Under the pieces are notes generated by a model that worked only from the letters and a program-made list of their open reading frames with translations, searched no databases and had not been told where the DNA came from. A program made the translations under genes and the position numbers. From NCBI RefSeq assembly GCF_010550695.1, contig NZ_JAAGOB010000013.1, positions 1-64,000 on the forward strand: DNA of 64,000 nucleotides, written 5' to 3'. Below are positions 1 to 8,651 of the stretch, piece after piece (positions within the stretch are counted from its first letter, which is position 1; each line of letters starts with the position of its first letter). This DNA comes from Phytoactinopolyspora alkaliphila. GTDB lineage: Bacteria; Actinomycetota; Actinomycetes; Jiangellales; Jiangellaceae.

Positions 1-1
1 C

Positions 2-103
2 GTCATCACCCGCGTCGCCTACGGATTCAAAGACCCTCACGCCCTCATCGCCCTGGCCATGCTCTCCCTCGGCGGCTACCGCCCAGCCCTCCCGGGCCGC
101 TAA
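2..103 (+). CDS. C-terminal end of an ISL3-like transposase (partial)
   Basis: Only the last 33 codons are inside the window. The peptide contains ITRVAYGFKDPHALIALAML and ends GGYRPALPGR, which I recognise as the usual C-terminus of ISL3-family (IS204/IS1001/IS1096/IS1165) transposases of actinomycetes; this is recall, not a search. The catalytic DDE core would lie to the left of the window. The stop is followed within 25 bases by a likely IS end and then by a palindromic element. It could be an intact element or a fragment, which cannot be told from here. Confidence 0.6.
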   Translation, partial: VITRVAYGFKDPHALIALAMLSLGGYRPALPGR

Positions 104-127
104 CCCACGGAAACGTCAGGAGAGCCC
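104..127 (+). repeat. Probable terminal inverted repeat end of the ISL3-like element
   Basis: Directly after the transposase stop the sequence runs CCCACGGAAACGTCAGGAGA then GCCC. Read from outside inward this is GGGCTCTCC..., the kind of GG(G/C)CTCT end seen in ISL3 elements. The matching left end is outside the window, so the assignment rests on position and resemblance. An 8-bp target duplicate would be expected to begin at about 128. Confidence 0.4.
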
Positions 128-128
128 C

Positions 129-216
129 AAATGATCATGTAAACCATGTTTTCTCGTGCGATACCAGGCCTGCAGGCATGGTGAAGCACGAGAAAACATG
201 GTTTACATGATCATTT
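129..216. repeat. 88-bp palindromic element, copy 1
   Basis: The arms 127-159 and 186-218 are perfect inverted repeats of 33 bp around a 26-nt centre. The core starts AAATGATCATGTAAACCATG. A second element of the same 88-bp length at 2767-2854 matches at about 80 of 88 positions in the same orientation. The copy sits between an IS end and the ROK regulator gene. It may be a MITE- or REP-like element, or an operator/terminator of the xylose genes; the sequence alone does not decide. Confidence 0.8.
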
Positions 217-323
217 GGAGCGGAGCCCCAGGCGGCCGCGGTTGACGCCGGCGTGCCGGGACGGATACCGTCGGCGTAATTTGTTGTAGGCATATCGAAA
301 TCCGGCGCGACGAGGGCGATGCC

Positions 324-1553
324 ATGCGGATCGAGCAGGGCTCCACGCACGAGGCGGTGCGCAGGCACAACCTCAGCGTCGTGCTGCGCCAGCTCCACCT
401 CGGCGGTGATCTCTCCCGCTCCGAGCTTGCGGTCAGGACCGAGCTGAACCGCAGCACTATCAAGGCCCTGGTACACCAGCTCGGCGGTCTCGGGCTCGTG
501 GCGGAGGGCCCGAGCGACCTGCGGGGAACCCCCGGCCGTCCCTCGCCCATGGTGGGCGTTCAGCGCAAGCGCCTCGCGGTGCTGGCCGTGGAGATCGCCG
601 TCGATTCCGTGGCGGTGGCCACCGTGGGCCTGGGGGGTCACGTCCACGACCGGCGTCGGGTGGAGCGCCCGGATGATCGGTCGGAACCGGCCGAGATCGT
701 CGGCATGGTGCGAGCGCTCGCCGCGGAGCTGATCCGCCCGGACCGGCCGATCATCGGTATCGGCGTGGCCATCGTCGGTATCGTCCGCGGCGACGACGGT
801 TTCGTCCACGTCGCACCCAACCTCGGCTGGACCGCGGTTCCGTTCGGGGACGTCGTCGCGCGCGGGCTTCGCCCACTGGTGAACAGCGACGACGCCCCGG
901 TCTTCGTGGCCAATGAAGGGGACCTCGGCGTGCTGGCCGAGCACACCCGCGGGGCGGCACGCGGATACGACGACGTCCTCTACGTCTCGGGGGAGGTCGG
1001 TATCGGCGGGGGCGCGATCGTCGGCGGGCAACGGCTGACCGGCGCCAGCGGCTACGCGGTCGAGGTCGGGCATCTGCCGGTGAACCCGCAGGGCAGCCGG
1101 TGCGGCTGTGGCGGTCGTGGGTGCTGGGAGACCGAGGCCGGTCAGCGCCGTCTCCTCCACCTGGCCGGCGTTCCCGACAGCGACGCCGGTCCTGCGGCCT
1201 TCGCCGGCGTCGTCGCCGCGGCGCGGGCCGGCGAACAGCGGGCTCGGCAGGCCGTGGAGGAGGTCGGCCGCTGGCTGGGGATCGGGCTGACCGGCCTGAT
1301 CAACGTCTTCAACCCCGAGCGAGTGCTCCTCGGCGGCATGTACGCCCGTGCCTTCGACATCCTGGAACCCGTCGTTGTGAACGTGCTGCGTGAGCGAGCG
1401 CTCACGCCGTCGCCGGCGGAGATCGTCCCCGCGGCGCTCGGCAGCGACGCCGCACTGATCGGCGCTGCCGAACTGGCCCTCGCCCCCCTGCTCGAACACC
1501 CGGACACCGGCCTGAACGGCCGCGTGTCACTCACCGACCAACCCACCGGATGA
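324..1553 (+). CDS. xylR: ROK-family transcriptional regulator, probable xylose repressor
   Basis: A 409-residue protein with an N-terminal winged helix-turn-helix (about residues 8-70, containing [20 protein letters not shown]) followed by a ROK sugar-kinase-like domain. The ROK zinc motif is visible as [20 protein letters not shown], and a glycine-rich ATP-like loop [13 protein letters not shown] precedes it. In actinomycetes and Bacillus, ROK repressors of this build sit beside xylAB and release DNA on xylose binding. Here it is directly upstream of xylA, and its TGA overlaps a possible upstream ATG at 1550, so the two are probably co-transcribed. The xylose role is inferred from context. 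Confidence 0.88.
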   Translation: MRIEQGSTHEAVRRHNLSVVLRQLHLGGDLSRSELAVRTELNRSTIKALVHQLGGLGLVAEGPSDLRGTPGRPSPMVGVQRKRLAVLAVEIAVDSVAVATVGLGGHVHDRRRVERPDDRSEPAEIVGMVRALAAELIRPDRPIIGIGVAIVGIVRGDDGFVHVAPNLGWTAVPFGDVVARGLRPLVNSDDAPVFVANEGDLGVLAEHTRGAARGYDDVLYVSGEVGIGGGAIVGGQRLTGASGYAVEVGHLPVNPQGSRCGCGGRGCWETEAGQRRLLHLAGVPDSDAGPAAFAGVVAAARAGEQRARQAVEEVGRWLGIGLTGLINVFNPERVLLGGMYARAFDILEPVVVNVLRERALTPSPAEIVPAALGSDAALIGAAELALAPLLEHPDTGLNGRVSLTDQPTG

Positions 1554-1564
1554 AGGGAACCACC

Positions 1565-2752
1565 ATGGCTGCGCATCCCACACGCGAGGACCGCTTCTCG
1601 TTCGGACTCTGGACGGTGGGCTGGCCCGCGCAGGACCCGTTCGGCCCCGCCACCCGTCCCGCGCTCGACCCGGTCGAGTCGGTACACCGGCTAGCCGAGC
1701 TGGGCGCCTACGGCGTGACGTTCCACGACGACGACCTCTTCCCCTTCGGGTCCTCGGACTCCGAACGGGCGGGACACATCGAGCGGTTCAAGACAGCACT
1801 GGCCGAGACCGGACTCGTCGTCCCGATGGTCACCACCAACCTCTTCAGTCACCCGGTCTTCAAGGACGGCGGCTTCACCAGCAACGACCGGTCGGTGCGG
1901 CGGTTCGCGCTGCGCAAGGTGATGCGCAACATCGACCTCGCCGCCGAGCTGGGCGCGTCCACCTTCGTCATGTGGGGCGGCCGGGAAGGCTCCGAGTCCG
2001 ACGCCGCGAAGGACGTCGTCGCCGCTCTCGACCGGTACCGCGAGGGGGTCGACACCCTGGCGGCCTACGTCGTCGAGCAGGGCTACGGCCTGCGCTTCGC
2101 CCTCGAGCCCAAGCCCAACGAGCCGCGCGGGGACATCCTGCTCCCCACCATCGGGCACGCCTTGGCATTCATCTCCACCCTGGAGCACGCCGACATGGTC
2201 GGGCTCAACCCGGAGGTCGGCCACGAGCAGATGGCCGGTCTGAACTTCGTGCACGGTGTCGCGCAGGCCATGTGGCAGAAGAAGCTGTTCCACATCGACC
2301 TCAATGGCCAGCGCAGCATCAAGTACGACCAGGACCTCGTCTTCGGCCACGGCGACCTGCTGAACGCGTTCTTCCTGGTCGACCTCCTGGAGCACGGCCC
2401 GTTCGGCGGCGGCCCCGGCTACGACGGGCCGCGGCACTTCGACTACAAGCCGCTGCGTACCGAGAACATCGACGGCGTCTGGGCCTCGGCCGCGGCGAAC
2501 ATGCGGACGTATCTGCTGCTCAAGGAGCGGGCTGCGGCATTCCGGGCCGACTCGGAGGTCAAGGAGGCCCTGGCGGCGGCGCGTGTCCTGGAGCTCTCCG
2601 AGCCCACGCTCGCGCCGGGGGAGACCTACACGGATCTCCTCGCGGATGCGTCCGCGTACGAGGACTACGATGCCGAGGCCGCGGGCGCGCAGGGCTACAG
2701 CGTGGTCCGGCTCAACCAGCTGGCGCTCGAGCATCTGGTCGGAGCCCGCTAG
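1565..2752 (+). CDS. xylA: Xylose isomerase
   Basis: Converts D-xylose to D-xylulose in the cytoplasm; the first catabolic step of xylose use. The 395-residue length matches the short (class I) actinomycete type. Visible active-site segments are [13 protein letters not shown] (catalytic His and Asp), [11 protein letters not shown] (metal-binding Glu and Lys) and [11 protein letters not shown] (metal-binding Glu and His). I chose ATG 1565 instead of ATG 1550 because GAAGGG lies 8-13 bases before it and the protein then begins [16 protein letters not shown], as family members do. It forms a unit with the ROK gene upstream, and xylB follows after the second palindromic element. Confidence 0.96.
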   Translation: MAAHPTREDRFSFGLWTVGWPAQDPFGPATRPALDPVESVHRLAELGAYGVTFHDDDLFPFGSSDSERAGHIERFKTALAETGLVVPMVTTNLFSHPVFKDGGFTSNDRSVRRFALRKVMRNIDLAAELGASTFVMWGGREGSESDAAKDVVAALDRYREGVDTLAAYVVEQGYGLRFALEPKPNEPRGDILLPTIGHALAFISTLEHADMVGLNPEVGHEQMAGLNFVHGVAQAMWQKKLFHIDLNGQRSIKYDQDLVFGHGDLLNAFFLVDLLEHGPFGGGPGYDGPRHFDYKPLRTENIDGVWASAAANMRTYLLLKERAAAFRADSEVKEALAAARVLELSEPTLAPGETYTDLLADASAYEDYDAEAAGAQGYSVVRLNQLALEHLVGAR

Positions 2753-2766
2753 TCAGTCCCCGCCCT

Positions 2767-2854
2767 AAATGATCATGTAAACCATGTTTCTTCGTGCTTC
2801 ACCAGGCCTGTAAGCATGGTGAAGCACGAGAAATCATGGTTTACATGATCATTT
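2767..2854. repeat. 88-bp palindromic element, copy 2
   Basis: Located in the 134-bp gap between xylA and xylB. The arms 2764-2804 and 2817-2857 pair with only a few mismatches around a 12-nt loop. It has the same outer 23 bases as copy 1 at 129-216 and differs from it at about 8 of 88 positions, mostly near the centre of the left arm. It could act as a terminator or processing hairpin lowering xylB relative to xylA, or be an operator or a mobile palindromic repeat. Confidence 0.8.
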
Positions 2855-2886
2855 AGGAAAAGTCGTCGGAGAAGGAGGCAGGCAAC

Positions 2887-4278
2887 ATGGCGCTGGTCGC
2901 GGGAATCGACTCGTCCACGCAGGCGTGCAAGGTGGTGCTCGTCGACGCCGATTCAGGGAAGATCGTCGACACCGGCCGGGCCGATCACCCGGACGGCACC
3001 GAGGTGGACCCGCAGGCATGGTGGGATGCGCTGGGCACCGCTGGTGCCGGCCTGCTGGAGCGGGCCGACGCGGTCGCCGTCGGGGGACAGCAGCACGGCA
3101 TGGTCACCCTTGACGCTCAGCGCGACGTCGTCCGTCCGGCGCTGCTGTGGAACGACACCCGCTCCGCCGGCGCCGCGCGTGAGCTGACGAAGGAGTTCGG
3201 CGGGGCTCAGGCGTGGGCGGACGCGGTCGGCCTCGTGCTCGTCGCCAGCTTCACCGTCACCAAATTGCGCTGGCTGGCTCGGGAGGAGCCGGCCTCCGCC
3301 GAGCGTGTCGAGCAGGTCATGCTCCCGCACGACTGGCTCACCTGGCAGCTGGCCGGGCGCCCCGATCAGCCGACGACGGACCGCGGCGACGCGTCCGGCA
3401 CCGGGTACTGGTCAGCGGCCACGGGTGAGTATCGCCCGGATCTGTTGGGCCTCGCCTTCGGGCGGGAGATCGGGGTGCCCAGGGTCGCGGCACCGGCCGA
3501 GGTAGTCGGCCGGACGTCGTCCGGCGCCGTCGTCGCACCCGGTACGGGTGACAACATGGGCGCCGCGCTGGGCCTGGGGCTGGCACCGGGCGACGTCGTC
3601 GTGTCCCTCGGCACCAGCGGAACCGTGTTCGCCACGTCGGAGGTCTCGGTGGTCGACGCATCGGGGTTCGTCGCCGGCTTCGCCGACGCCACAGGCCGGC
3701 ACCTGCCGCTGGTCTGCACGCTGAACGCGGCGCGCGTGCTCTCCGCGACCGCCGCGATGCTCGGCGCCAGTTTGGCCGAGCTGGACCGGCTGGCCGTCCA
3801 GGCGCCGCCAGGATCCGGCGGACTGGTTCTGCTCCCGTACCTCGACGGCGAGCGGACACCCGACCTTCCGGATGCGACCGGAACCCTCGCCGGTCTGACC
3901 AGGGAATCTATGACCCCGCAAAACCTGGCCCGAGCGGCGATCGAGGGGATGCTCTGCGGCCTCGCCGACGGGGTGGACGCGCTCCGTGCGCACCAGGTGC
4001 CGGTGGAACGGATCTTCCTGATCGGCGGGGCGGCGCAGTCGGCCGCGGTTCAGCAGATCGCACCAGAAGTCTTCGGGGTCCCGGTTCTGGTGCCGAACCC
4101 GGGGGAGTACGTGGCGCTGGGAGCAGCGCGGCAGGCGGCATGGGCTCTGCACGGCGGCGACGAGGCGCCGGACTGGGACGTGAGCGTCGAGGCGGTCCTG
4201 GAACCCCAGGGTTCTGCGGACGCCATCCGCGACGCCTACCGGGCGGCGCGCATCCGCTCGCATCCCGAGACCGAGTGA
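2887..4278 (+). CDS. xylB: Xylulokinase (FGGY carbohydrate kinase)
   Basis: Phosphorylates D-xylulose to xylulose 5-phosphate, feeding the pentose phosphate pathway. The 463 residues show the FGGY layout: N-terminal phosphate loop [15 protein letters not shown], the GGQQHGMV and NDTRS substrate segments, then the C-terminal domain with LGTSGTVFA and the ATP-binding [18 protein letters not shown] strong ribosome site AAGGAGG (2872-2878) stands 8 bases before the ATG. It completes the xylR-xylA-xylB module. Its 3' end overlaps the convergent broken RNA-ligase-like gene by 43 bp. Confidence 0.96.
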   Translation: MALVAGIDSSTQACKVVLVDADSGKIVDTGRADHPDGTEVDPQAWWDALGTAGAGLLERADAVAVGGQQHGMVTLDAQRDVVRPALLWNDTRSAGAARELTKEFGGAQAWADAVGLVLVASFTVTKLRWLAREEPASAERVEQVMLPHDWLTWQLAGRPDQPTTDRGDASGTGYWSAATGEYRPDLLGLAFGREIGVPRVAAPAEVVGRTSSGAVVAPGTGDNMGAALGLGLAPGDVVVSLGTSGTVFATSEVSVVDASGFVAGFADATGRHLPLVCTLNAARVLSATAAMLGASLAELDRLAVQAPPGSGGLVLLPYLDGERTPDLPDATGTLAGLTRESMTPQNLARAAIEGMLCGLADGVDALRAHQVPVERIFLIGGAAQSAAVQQIAPEVFGVPVLVPNPGEYVALGAARQAAWALHGGDEAPDWDVSVEAVLEPQGSADAIRDAYRAARIRSHPETE

Positions 4279-4676
4279 GGATTGTTCGGTTTGCGGTGCA
4301 CGGCGTTCAAGCACGGCGTCGCACGGCGAGGGTCATCGGAACGGGAACCGAGCGAGCATGCGGCTGTCGCCCGGCTGGTACCAGTGCAGTGACGCAGGCG
4401 GAACTCGAACCGTTCCACCGTCGCGAAGAGCGCTGTGAGCTCGTCCAGGAGGCGTCGGTCGATGATGCTGATGTCCGCGAACGGCCCGAGGAGCGTGATG
4501 TGCGCGTGGACCGAGTCGCTGTCCCGGCATAGGAACTCCGGGGCGTTCTCCTCGATCTGACGGCGGACCAGCGGCTCGATCTCGGCTACCGGTACGAGCA
4601 GGACCGAGGTTCCTGTCGACTCGTGGTCCCGAGCCGTGCCTGCGTTGCTGGGAGCCTCAAGACGGCTGTCGGTCAC
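4236..4676 (-). pseudogene. 2'-5' RNA ligase-like (2H phosphoesterase) remnant
   Basis: The reading frame starts at a GTG that overlaps the TGA of the upstream methyltransferase gene (GTGA, 4673-4676), so it was translationally coupled. The first half looks real: TSVLLVPVAEIEPLVRRQ and the first catalytic HxT motif in HAHITLLGPFADI. After VERFEFRL the frame turns into an arginine/serine-rich tail without similarity, while the +1 frame (ending at 4333) continues with a plausible SLHWYQPGDSRMLARF. The second HxT motif required for activity is absent in both versions. I read this as a frameshifted and truncated gene; a sequencing error could explain the shift but not the missing second motif. 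Confidence 0.6.
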
Positions 4677-5311
4677 CGCGGCCGTCCGGTGAGACACAGC
4701 AGCGTGGCTCCGCTCCGGGCGGTTGCCGTGCACGTCGTCACCGCGTATCCGGCCTGTTCCAGCGCCGTTTCCGTGGTCTCGGCGGTGGAGCGGGCCTTGT
4801 CCCCGGACGGCGGCTCGTAGATGAGGTGGAGTGTCCCTCCGGGGGCGAGCATCCGGCGGATCTTCTCCAGTTCCTGGCCGGGGGGTCGAACCCAGAACAG
4901 GTTCACATTCACTGCGAAGACGGTGTCGAAAGCTAGGCCGGGCGGCTGGAGATCTTCGAGGGAGACGGTCCGGAGAGTAGCCAGGCCGGACGCGAGATGC
5001 CGGGCATTGAGCGCGGATGCGGCTTCTACCGCCGTGGACGATCGGTCGATCCCGCTCACCAGACCGGTTTCGAGCCGGTCGCAAATCAACGATATCGCCA
5101 CCCCGCGGCCGCAGCCGATCTCCAAGATGCGTTGGCCGGGAGCGACCTGGATCTGATCGACCGCCCACGTGATGCGTTCAGGCACGGTTCGGCTTGCCAT
5201 GGAGCAGGAGCCTAGCGCGGCGCCTCCTGGCTCGACGTTGCGCGTGGAGCCAGTATGAGGCTCGCACCCGCAACCTACGGCCAGGAGGTCCTCGGTAGGC
5301 TTCGCGGTCAT
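4673..5311 (-). CDS. SAM-dependent methyltransferase, class I
   Basis: The Rossmann-fold SAM-binding motif I is clear (RILEIGCGRGVAISLICDRL), followed by the acidic motif GLVSGIDRSSTAV, motif IV FDTVFAVNVNLFW and post-motif RMLAPGGTLHLIYEPP. Its substrate cannot be told. Two starts are possible: ATG 5311, which overlaps the stop of the Nudix gene as ATGA, or ATG 5200, which gives MASRTVPERITWAVDQ, closer to how the family usually begins. I list the long form because the overlap fits the neighbours. It lies in a minus-strand run with the Nudix gene before and the RNA-ligase relic after it. Confidence 0.8.
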   Translation of the reverse strand: MTAKPTEDLLAVGCGCEPHTGSTRNVEPGGAALGSCSMASRTVPERITWAVDQIQVAPGQRILEIGCGRGVAISLICDRLETGLVSGIDRSSTAVEAASALNARHLASGLATLRTVSLEDLQPPGLAFDTVFAVNVNLFWVRPPGQELEKIRRMLAPGGTLHLIYEPPSGDKARSTAETTETALEQAGYAVTTCTATARSGATLLCLTGRPR

Positions 5312-5775
5312 CCCGCGAGGTGCTGCTCAAGCCGTTCGAGGAAGGCTCGCTGCGCGGCGACGATCTTCTCGCCCGCCACGGCCAGGCCGAACCATTCCAC
5401 CCGATCGACCTCCGGAAACTCCTGTCTCCGCCCAGAACGGGGCGGCCACTCCAGTTCGAACGTCCCGGGCACCACCACGGCAGGATCGAGATCGGATTCG
5501 GCCGCCCAGACAGCCACGGTCTTGCCGCCGGACTGGCGTACGCTGCCCAGCTCTATCAGCTCGGTGTCGGGTGCCGGGACGCCGAGCTCCTCCTCGAACT
5601 CGCGTCGGGCCGCGGCCTGAGGATCCTCGTCGGGCTCGTACTCGCCCTTGATCACCGACCACGCGGCGGCGTCACGGCGCGCCCAGAACGGGCCGCCCAT
5701 GTGTCCGAGCAGCACCTCCAGCACACCTCCGGTGCGACGGAACAGAAGGACCCCCGCGCTGTGTTTGCCTGCCAC
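5308..5775 (-). CDS. Nudix hydrolase
   Basis: A 155-residue single-domain protein with an excellent Nudix box GEYEPDEDPQAAARREFEEELG (stated in parts: G at the start, REFEEELG at the end), which binds the metal used to cleave nucleoside diphosphate-X bonds. The N-terminus KHSAGVLLFRRTGG and the GGPFWARRDAAAWSVIKGEY segment are typical of the NUDIX proteins annotated as DNA mismatch repair or diadenosine hydrolases in actinomycetes; the exact substrate is unknown. It begins 21 bases after the response-regulator gene and ends overlapping the methyltransferase start, so it may belong to the same long operon. Confidence 0.88.
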   Translation of the reverse strand: MAGKHSAGVLLFRRTGGVLEVLLGHMGGPFWARRDAAAWSVIKGEYEPDEDPQAAARREFEEELGVPAPDTELIELGSVRQSGGKTVAVWAAESDLDPAVVVPGTFELEWPPRSGRRQEFPEVDRVEWFGLAVAGEKIVAAQRAFLERLEQHLAG

Positions 5776-5796
5776 GCCGCTGATTGTGCCAGTGCC

Positions 5797-6444
5797 CTAG
5801 GCGTCAGGACCGCCCGGGATCGGGAGGATACCCAGCCGGTACGCCTTGGTGACCGCGGCGGTGCGGTCGTCGACCTCGAGCTTGCTGAAGATGCGGATCA
5901 GGTGGGTCTTCACCGTCGCCTCGCCGATGTACAGCTCGCGGCCGATGTCGGGGTTGGACAGCCCGCGGGCGACCGCCGTGAGGACCTCCGTCTCGCGAGG
6001 CGTCAGCACCGGAACCGCCGGCGCGCGTAGCCGGCTGACCAGGCGTGCGGCCACGGGAGGCGCGAGTACCGTCTCACCGCGGGCAGCGGCCCGGATGGCC
6101 TCGGCGAGCTGAGCTCTCGGGGTGTCCTTGAGCAGGTAACCGGTAGCACCGGACTCGACTGCGCGGACGATGTCGGCGTCGGTGTCATAGGTGGTGAGCA
6201 CGAGCACGCGCGTACCCTGGCAGGACGACAGGATCGCGGCGGTGGCGTCCGCGCCGTCCATCTCGGGCATCCGCAGATCCATCAGGACGACGTCGGGGGA
6301 CAGCCGCTGAGCGAGCGTCACAGCCTCGGCGCCGTCGCCTGCTTCTCCGACGACGACGAGGTCCTCCTCCGCGCTGAGCATGCCGGCCAGGCCGGCGCGG
6401 ACCACGGGGTGGTCGTCGGCGAGCAGGATCCGCAGGGTGGTCAC
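5797..6444 (-). CDS. NarL/LuxR-type response regulator
   Basis: About 215 residues. The receiver domain starts LRILLADDHPVVRAGLAGML and carries the phosphorylation site in DVVLMDLRMPEMDG. The output domain is a LuxR helix-turn-helix: LTPRETEVLTAVARGL, then ATVKTHLIRIFSKLEV. I take GTG 6444 (VTTLRILL) as the start because family members begin just before the first strand; TTG 6453 is the alternative. It is the partner of the histidine kinase immediately upstream, and the pair probably controls the adjacent ABC exporter. Confidence 0.92.
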   Translation of the reverse strand: MTTLRILLADDHPVVRAGLAGMLSAEEDLVVVGEAGDGAEAVTLAQRLSPDVVLMDLRMPEMDGADATAAILSSCQGTRVLVLTTYDTDADIVRAVESGATGYLLKDTPRAQLAEAIRAAARGETVLAPPVAARLVSRLRAPAVPVLTPRETEVLTAVARGLSNPDIGRELYIGEATVKTHLIRIFSKLEVDDRTAAVTKAYRLGILPIPGGPDA

Positions 6445-6466
6445 GCGCGCCAACGCTACCCGGACC

Positions 6467-6527
6467 CTGCGTGATCATCGGCGATCGGCCGGGTAACGGC
6501 ACAGGACGATCGTCGATGATCACGCAG
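6467..6527. repeat. Near-perfect hairpin spanning the kinase stop codon
   Basis: The 21-nt arms 6467-6487 and 6507-6527 pair at 20 of 21 positions (CTGCGTGATCATCGGCGATC on the left) around a 19-nt loop. The right arm contains the TGA of the histidine kinase gene (6520-6522), so the hairpin lies in the transcript between kinase and regulator coding regions. It could tune the relative expression of kinase and regulator or serve as a partial terminator; no T-run follows. Confidence 0.7.
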
Positions 6528-7803
6528 AGATGGGAACGTGAACCCGGACCGTCGTGCCGGCGCCAGGCGCGCTGACCACCTCGAGTCCGCCCCCCACCTG
6601 CTGGGCACGGGACCGCATACCACGCAGACCGAAACCCTCGGAGCGCTCCACCAGGAATCCCCGGCCGTCGTCGGTGACGCTGACCGAGGCGAGACCGTGG
6701 CCCTCCGGCAGAAAGGAAATGGTGATCCGGACCTGGCTCGCAGCGGCGTGCTTGCCGACGTTGGCGAGAGACTCCTGCACCGCCCGGAGGAGGACGATCT
6801 CGCCGTGGACCGGGATGGCGACGCGCGAGCCTTCCTCCCTGATCTCCGTGCGGACCCCGGTCTCGTCACTGAACCGGGCCGCGACCCGGCGAACGGCCTC
6901 GGGCAGATTCGCCTGCTGAAGGTCGACGGGAGCAAGAGCGTTGACCAGGGCGCGAGTCTCGGCGAGGTTGTCTCGCGCGGTGCGCTCCAGCAGCGCCAGA
7001 CGCTCACGAACGGCGTCCGGGTCCCGCTCCAGGGAGGCGTCGATGGCCTGTGCGAGGGTCAGCACGCTGGTGAATCCCTGCGCCAGGGTGTCGTGGATCT
7101 CCCTGGCCAGCCGCTCTCGTTCGGCGAGGACGCCCCGCGCCCGCTCGGTCTCCGCGAGCTCCGACCGGGTCGCCTCGAGCTCGTCGATCACCGCGGCCCG
7201 GCTTTCCGCCTGGTTCACCACACCGACGATGAGCAGGCCCATCAGCAGCACCAGGCCGGCCTGCATGATCGCCTCGGGGACGTGGCGGACCGTCACGGTC
7301 CAGCCCCAGCCACCCAGGTGGATCAGCGTCAGCGTCATGCCGCAGATCCCGACCAGCGAGGCAGCCGCGGCCGCCCGAGGACTCGGCAAGAAGGCCCACA
7401 CCTGTGGGAAGAGGCCGAACAACAGGAGGAACGCGCTGGTGTCGCCGCTGGTGACGAGGAGGATGCCGTAGAACGCGGACCAGGTGAGTGACAGGTAGAG
7501 CACCGCCCGGAGCGGACCCGGCTCCTCGAACAGGCGCACGCCCAGCACGAGATAGCCGGCGGCCATCACGGCGATGAGACCGGCCGCCGCCCACCGCTGG
7601 TCCGCTCCCAGCCGGACATCGATGAGGGTCGTGACGGCCGCCAGCGCGAGCAGACCCAGGTAGAGCACGTGCCAGATCGGGATGATCCTGCCCCACCAGC
7701 GATCCAGCTCGTCGGATCCACCAGACACCGGCGGACGCTCGGCCTCGTTGCCAGGTAGGTACCGGCGCAGTACCTCGGCGGCCGAGAGCCGCCACGGGCT
7801 CAC
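6520..7803 (-). CDS. Sensor histidine kinase (HisKA_3 type)
   Basis: A 427-residue membrane kinase. Residues about 30-170 are a series of hydrophobic helices (IWHVLYLGLLALAAV, AAGLIAVMAAGYLVLGV, SAFYGILLVTSG and others). Then follows a short coiled region, the phosphoacceptor box LAREIHDTLAQGF and a HATPase_c domain (LVNALAP, VQESLANVGKHAAAS, VSVTDDGRGF, EGFGLRGMRSRAQQVGG). The start GTG 7803 overlaps the stop of the ABC permease as GTGA. Autophosphorylates on the His of the box and passes phosphate to the response regulator downstream. Confidence 0.93.
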   Translation of the reverse strand: MSPWRLSAAEVLRRYLPGNEAERPPVSGGSDELDRWWGRIIPIWHVLYLGLLALAAVTTLIDVRLGADQRWAAAGLIAVMAAGYLVLGVRLFEEPGPLRAVLYLSLTWSAFYGILLVTSGDTSAFLLLFGLFPQVWAFLPSPRAAAAASLVGICGMTLTLIHLGGWGWTVTVRHVPEAIMQAGLVLLMGLLIVGVVNQAESRAAVIDELEATRSELAETERARGVLAERERLAREIHDTLAQGFTSVLTLAQAIDASLERDPDAVRERLALLERTARDNLAETRALVNALAPVDLQQANLPEAVRRVAARFSDETGVRTEIREEGSRVAIPVHGEIVLLRAVQESLANVGKHAAASQVRITISFLPEGHGLASVSVTDDGRGFLVERSEGFGLRGMRSRAQQVGGGLEVVSAPGAGTTVRVHVPISA

Positions 7804-8651
7804 CCGTCGTCCCGTCGCATCCACCGGAACGTCCGCGCCGCCAAGATCAACCCCAGGACGATCCAGGCCGTCAGGATCAGCGCTGTGGCGCCGTGTTCCC
7901 ACGACCCCGATACTTCCATAGCCTCCATCTCGTCGGACAGCAGCGCGGAGCGCATCCCCTGGGCGAGCCACTTGACCGGGAATACCGACGCTACGGTCTG
8001 CAGCCACTCGGGAAGGTCGTTGAAGACGAAGAAGACGCCGGACACGAACAGCAGCACCAGCAGCGGTCCGACGACAAGGCTGTCGGCGCTCTTCGCCGAC
8101 TTCGGCACCGAGGAGTAGGCGATGCCGAGGGTGGTCCCGGCGGCGGTGCCGAGGACGAATACCCACGCGAACGTCAGCCACTTCGTCGCGTCTGACGGCA
8201 GCTCCACCCCGAAGGCGAGAACGGCGACTCCGAGCAGGAGAGCCAACTGAGCCGCAGCGGTGACCAGGACCATGCCGATCTTTCCGAGGAAGTAGGCGAC
8301 CGGCGGCATCGGCGTTCCGCGCAGCCGCTTGAGCGTGCGGTCGTCGCGTTCGGCCGCGATGCCGATTGCGAGCGTCTGGAAGCTGACCATCATGATCCCG
8401 GCGGCCGCCATGCCGGGAGTGAAGTATTGGACGAAGTCGACGCCTGGGGAGTCCTCGGTGAAGATCTCGCCGTCGGCGAACGCCACCGCGAAGACGGCCA
8501 GCAGCCCGATCGGCAGGAGAAAGCTGAAGACCACCGCGCCCTTCTCCCGGAAGAATCCCTTCAGCTCGAGCGTGGTCCGGGCGGCGGCGACGCGCAGCAG
8601 CGGGGGTGTAGCTGGGACGGTAGCGGTCCGAGGCCGGGTGGTGGTGTTCAT
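7800..8651 (-). CDS. ABC-2 type exporter permease
   Basis: 283 residues with six or so membrane helices: VVFSFLLPIGLLAVFAVAFA, FFTPGMAAAGIMMVSF-like, IGMVLVTAAAQLALLLGVAV, WLTFAWVFVLGTAAGTTLG, VGPLLVLLFVSGVFFVFNDL and TALILTAWIVLGLIL. This is the ABC-2 transporter/DrrB-like fold. The ATG overlaps the stop of the ATPase gene (ATGA, 8648-8651), so the two are made together. Likely role: export of a drug, lipid or antimicrobial peptide; substrate not visible. Confidence 0.9.
   Translation of the reverse strand: MNTTTRPRTATVPATPPLLRVAAARTTLELKGFFREKGAVVFSFLLPIGLLAVFAVAFADGEIFTEDSPGVDFVQYFTPGMAAAGIMMVSFQTLAIGIAAERDDRTLKRLRGTPMPPVAYFLGKIGMVLVTAAAQLALLLGVAVLAFGVELPSDATKWLTFAWVFVLGTAAGTTLGIAYSSVPKSAKSADSLVVGPLLVLLFVSGVFFVFNDLPEWLQTVASVFPVKWLAQGMRSALLSDEMEAMEVSGSWEHGATALILTAWIVLGLILAARTFRWMRRDDG

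Noticed and set aside
135-1499. 454-codon minus-strand frame opposite the ROK regulator
   Set aside because: No recognisable content; arises from codon bias of the opposite gene and the palindrome.
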